From JAUVYV01 sp964585535 (GTDB lineage Bacteria; Planctomycetota; Phycisphaerae; Sedimentisphaerales; Anaerobacaceae), in the NCBI GenBank assembly GCA_964585535.1, contig CAZPDW010000045.1, positions 1 through 14,614 of the forward strand: DNA of 14,614 nt, read 5' to 3'. Below are positions 12,642 to 14,614 of this stretch, piece by piece. A program made the translations under genes and the position numbers. Each line of letters begins with the position of its first letter. The stretch's first letter is position 1. Under the pieces are notes generated by a model that was not told the DNA's origin, made no database searches, and saw only the letters and a list, made by a program, of their open reading frames with translations.

Positions 12642-14045
12642 GAACTCGACGACACAATTGTCGCCGTAAGCTCGCCCGGTTCAGAGCAGCGGACGATTGT
12701 CCGTATAAGCGGGCCCGGCGCCTTTGAGACTACCCGGAAGGTATTCAGCCCCGCCGTTTTGGAAGAGGCCCGGCTCATTCCCGGGAAAATTGCCGTTACA
12801 AATCAGCTTAAGCTCGACGCGACACTGTATTTTTTCAGTTCGCCCAATTCGTACACGGGCGACGACCTGGCCGAAATTCACTTTTGGGCAAACTCTTCCG
12901 TAACATCCGCCGTGCTGAGCGGTTTGCTCAAGCTCGGCCTGCGAACGGCCGAGCCGGGCGAGTTCACTGCAAGGGCATACCTCAACAACAAAATCGACCT
13001 GGCCCAGGCAGAGGCGGTCAACGAAATCGTTACCGGCTCGAACCGTTTCCAGTTAGCCGCCGCCGAGAAGCTGCTGTCGGGCCGGCTCGCAGAGTGCACG
13101 CAAAGGATAAGCGAATTGCTGCTGGATACCCTGACTAAAATCGAGGCGGGCCTGGATTTCAGCGGCGAGGACATCGAGTTTATCAGCCGGGCCGAGGCGT
13201 TAAGCCGGCTCGCCGGGCTAAAAGAAGAATTGCAGAAATTGCTTGATAGTTCAATCCGTTTCGAGGGGCTGCTCGACCTGCCGGCCGTCGGCGTCGCCGG
13301 CGCGCCCAATGCCGGCAAGAGCACGCTGGGCAACAAGCTGCTCGGCAGGGACAGGAGCATCGTCTCAGCCGAGCCGAAGACCACCAGGGACGTGCTCACG
13401 GGCGAGCTTGTGCTGAGCCGCTGCCGGTGCGTTCTGTTTGACTGCGCCGGATTGGTAACGCACAGCGAGACGATAATCGACCGATTAGCCCGGCAGGCCG
13501 CCGCCGAGGCCCTGCGCAATGCCGCCGTGGTGCTGTTCTGCATCGATATTTCAAAGGCCGACCGGGCTGAAGACCTCGCAATCTTTGAGCTTATAAAACC
13601 GCAGAATCTTATACCCGTTGCCACAAAAACCGACCTGCTTTCGCCGGAAGAGCTTGACAGGCGGCTCGCAGTACTTAACGAATTGTTCGGCACCGATTTT
13701 CTCGGCGTCTCCGCTCAATTCGGTACTCGATTGCAGCATCTCAAAGACGCCATCGACAGGAAAATTATCGCCGCAGCGACACCGGCAGCCGACGAACATC
13801 GCAATACGCAATACGCGATGCGCGATACGCGATACGATATCGCCTTGACCGCCCGACATCGAAAGGCCGTCACCGATGCCGTTGAGAACATCACCTATGC
13901 CGCCGATGAGCTAAAGGCAGGCAATGACGAGGTCGCTGCGATGCTGTTGAGGGCCGCTTACAGCCAAATCGCCGGCATCGAGCAGCACAACATCGACGAA
14001 AAAATCCTCGAAACAATCTTCTCACACTTCTGCATCGGCAAATAG
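12636..14045 (+). CDS. mnmE: tRNA modification GTPase, divergent
   Basis: 469 residues (E. coli 454). MnmE with MnmG installs the 5-aminomethyl-type group on wobble U34 of certain tRNAs. The N-terminal folate-binding domain starts DDTIVAVSSPG; next come SYTGDDLAEIHF, PGEFTARAYLNNKIDLAQAEAVNEIV and LDFSGEDIE. The inserted G domain has G1 GAPNAGKS (222-229, with K+-binding Asn225), TTRD (249-252), G3 DCAG (269-272, usually DTAG) and TKTD (330-333, usually NKxD). The C-terminus ends in the diagnostic CIGK with catalytic Cys466. Odd points: the HGG normally following EIH is replaced by FWAN; the K-loop reads PKTTRD rather than GTTRD; and residues about 389-401 are encoded by a heptamer repeat. 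MnmG is not in the window. Confidence 0.93.
   Translation: MYELDDTIVAVSSPGSEQRTIVRISGPGAFETTRKVFSPAVLEEARLIPGKIAVTNQLKLDATLYFFSSPNSYTGDDLAEIHFWANSSVTSAVLSGLLKLGLRTAEPGEFTARAYLNNKIDLAQAEAVNEIVTGSNRFQLAAAEKLLSGRLAECTQRISELLLDTLTKIEAGLDFSGEDIEFISRAEALSRLAGLKEELQKLLDSSIRFEGLLDLPAVGVAGAPNAGKSTLGNKLLGRDRSIVSAEPKTTRDVLTGELVLSRCRCVLFDCAGLVTHSETIIDRLARQAAAEALRNAAVVLFCIDISKADRAEDLAIFELIKPQNLIPVATKTDLLSPEELDRRLAVLNELFGTDFLGVSAQFGTRLQHLKDAIDRKIIAAATPAADEHRNTQYAMRDTRYDIALTARHRKAVTDAVENITYAADELKAGNDEVAAMLLRAAYSQIAGIEQHNIDEKILETIFSHFCIGK
13801..13835. repeat. Five-unit heptamer repeat inside mnmE
   Basis: GCAATAC, GCAATAC, GCGATGC, GCGATAC, GCGATAC: five 7-base units in tandem. Being 35 bases long it is not a multiple of three, yet the frame stays open and encodes RNTQYAMRDTRYD in the linker between the G domain and the C-terminal helices, just before the TARHRK helix start. 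Confidence 0.85.
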
Positions 14046-14078
14046 ACCGTTGTCCGTCGCTCGTGACCCGTCGCTCGC
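14044..14078. repeat. Degenerate heptamer repeat at the mnmE stop
   Basis: Five 7-base units sharing a YCGT/YCGC end: agaccgt, tgtccgt, cgctcgt, gacccgt, cgctcgc. The first overlaps the mnmE stop codon (14043-14045). It fills most of the gap between the convergent mnmE and dnaK genes; no clear bidirectional terminator is seen there. Confidence 0.6.
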
Positions 14079-14098
14079 GGCTGGTTGGTTTGGTGCAA

Positions 14099-14614
14099 TT
14101 ACTTGTCTTTGGCCTCGAATTCTGCGTCGATTACGTCGTCGCCCTTCTTTTTGCCCTGGTCTTCGGGTGGCGGCGGCGTCTGTTGCTCTGTCTGGTCCGT
14201 TGGCCCCGGCGCCGGCCCTGCCGCCGATTTTTTGGCGGCCTCTTCGTAAAGGACCTTGCCTAACTCCTGGCCGGTGGTGCCGAGATTTTCAATCGCCCGC
14301 TTTATCGCCTCGGCGTCTTTGCCCTTGACCACTTCCTTGAGGTTGTTTATGGCGCCTTCGATTTTGCCCCGGACCTCGCCGCTGACCTTATCGCCATGCT
14401 CTTTGAGGGTCTTTTCGGTCGAGTAGATTAGCTGGTCGGCCTGGTTCTTCAAATCGACGACCTCCCGTTTTTTTCTGTCCTCGGCCTCGTGCGCCTCGGC
14501 ATCGGTCTTCATCTTTTCAACTTCCTGCTCGCTGAGCCCCGAGCTGGACTTAATCTCGATAGACTGCTGTTTGCCCGTGCCTAAGTCTTTGGCCGAGACG
14601 TTCAGTATCCCGTT
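14099..14614 (-). CDS. dnaK: Chaperone DnaK (Hsp70), C-terminal part, 5' end beyond window
   Basis: The last 171 residues of DnaK, open to the right edge. The visible part begins in the substrate-binding beta-domain with NGILNVSAKDLGTGK, followed by SIEIKSSSGLSEQEVEKM. The alpha-helical lid follows (DAEAHEAEDRKKREVVDLKNQAD, LIYSTEKTLKEHGDKV), then a Pro/Gln/Gly-rich linker and the conserved end DDVIDAEFEAKDK. The nucleotide-binding domain is outside the window. It is convergent with mnmE. Confidence 0.96.
   Translation of the reverse strand, partial: NGILNVSAKDLGTGKQQSIEIKSSSGLSEQEVEKMKTDAEAHEAEDRKKREVVDLKNQADQLIYSTEKTLKEHGDKVSGEVRGKIEGAINNLKEVVKGKDAEAIKRAIENLGTTGQELGKVLYEEAAKKSAAGPAPGPTDQTEQQTPPPPEDQGKKKGDDVIDAEFEAKDK

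Noticed and set aside
12533..12778. 81-codon minus-strand ORF containing WIPACAGMT
   Set aside because: That peptide is the translation of the REP-like palindrome at 12591-12610, a known kind of spurious ORF; the rest overlaps yidC and mnmE.
12878..13693. 271-codon open frame on the minus strand
   Set aside because: Antisense to mnmE, serine/arginine/alanine-rich translation typical of a shadow frame.
1..14614. tRNA, rRNA, CRISPR array, insertion sequence or prophage genes
   Set aside because: None seen by eye: no regularly spaced repeats with unique spacers, no transposase or integrase motifs, no cloverleaf recognised.

Overview
The window (14,614 bases, GC roughly mid-50s percent by eye) looks like chromosomal core sequence of a Gram-negative bacterium, most likely a planctomycete (Planctomycetota, possibly class Phycisphaerae). 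LptB implies an outer membrane. The YidC has a long periplasmic domain and a C-terminal half that resembles planctomycete YidC as I remember it. Several genes lack a clear Shine-Dalgarno. The phylum call is inference from protein style and was not tested.

The left two thirds reads on the minus strand as three transcription blocks. Going 5' to 3' on that strand, the first is lptB-def-fmt-rsmB (about 9.4 to 5.68 kb): LPS-transport ATPase, peptide deformylase, Met-tRNA formyltransferase and 16S rRNA m5C967 methyltransferase. It has a TATAAT promoter upstream of lptB and a hairpin plus T-tract after rsmB. The second is rpmE-prfA-(P-loop/deoxyribosyltransferase-like fusion) (5.55 to 3.0 kb), driven by a promoter with both consensus hexamers. 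The third (2.97 kb to the left edge) starts with another near-consensus promoter and runs through a HicB-like gene, a DUF4258 toxin-like gene, a YgiT-type zinc-finger gene and a minimal nucleotidyltransferase, then into deoC and a truncated pabB. The toxin-antitoxin-like part is AT-richer than its surroundings and looks like an acquired cassette in front of housekeeping genes. Stops and starts overlap all the way down (HicB/DUF4258, NTase/deoC, deoC/pabB).

A 290-base divergent intergenic region rich in inverted repeats (9397-9686) separates these from a plus-strand block: a metallophosphoesterase, yidC and mnmE (9.69 to 14.05 kb). A convergent dnaK, lacking its 5' part, runs off the right edge.

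Themes: the genes serve translation start (def, fmt), termination (prfA), ribosome (rpmE, rsmB) and tRNA modification (mnmE), together with envelope biogenesis (lptB, yidC), folate/nucleoside metabolism (pabB, deoC) and chaperone function (dnaK). The most unusual items are: (1) three period-7 tandem repeats, at the start, inside and at the end of mnmE; (2) a P-loop plus nucleoside-deoxyribosyltransferase-like fusion protein placed directly after prfA; (3) a mixed toxin-antitoxin cassette co-directional with deoC-pabB; (4) small palindromes in three gaps sharing an ACAG centre; (5) an alternative-pairing leader in front of def.
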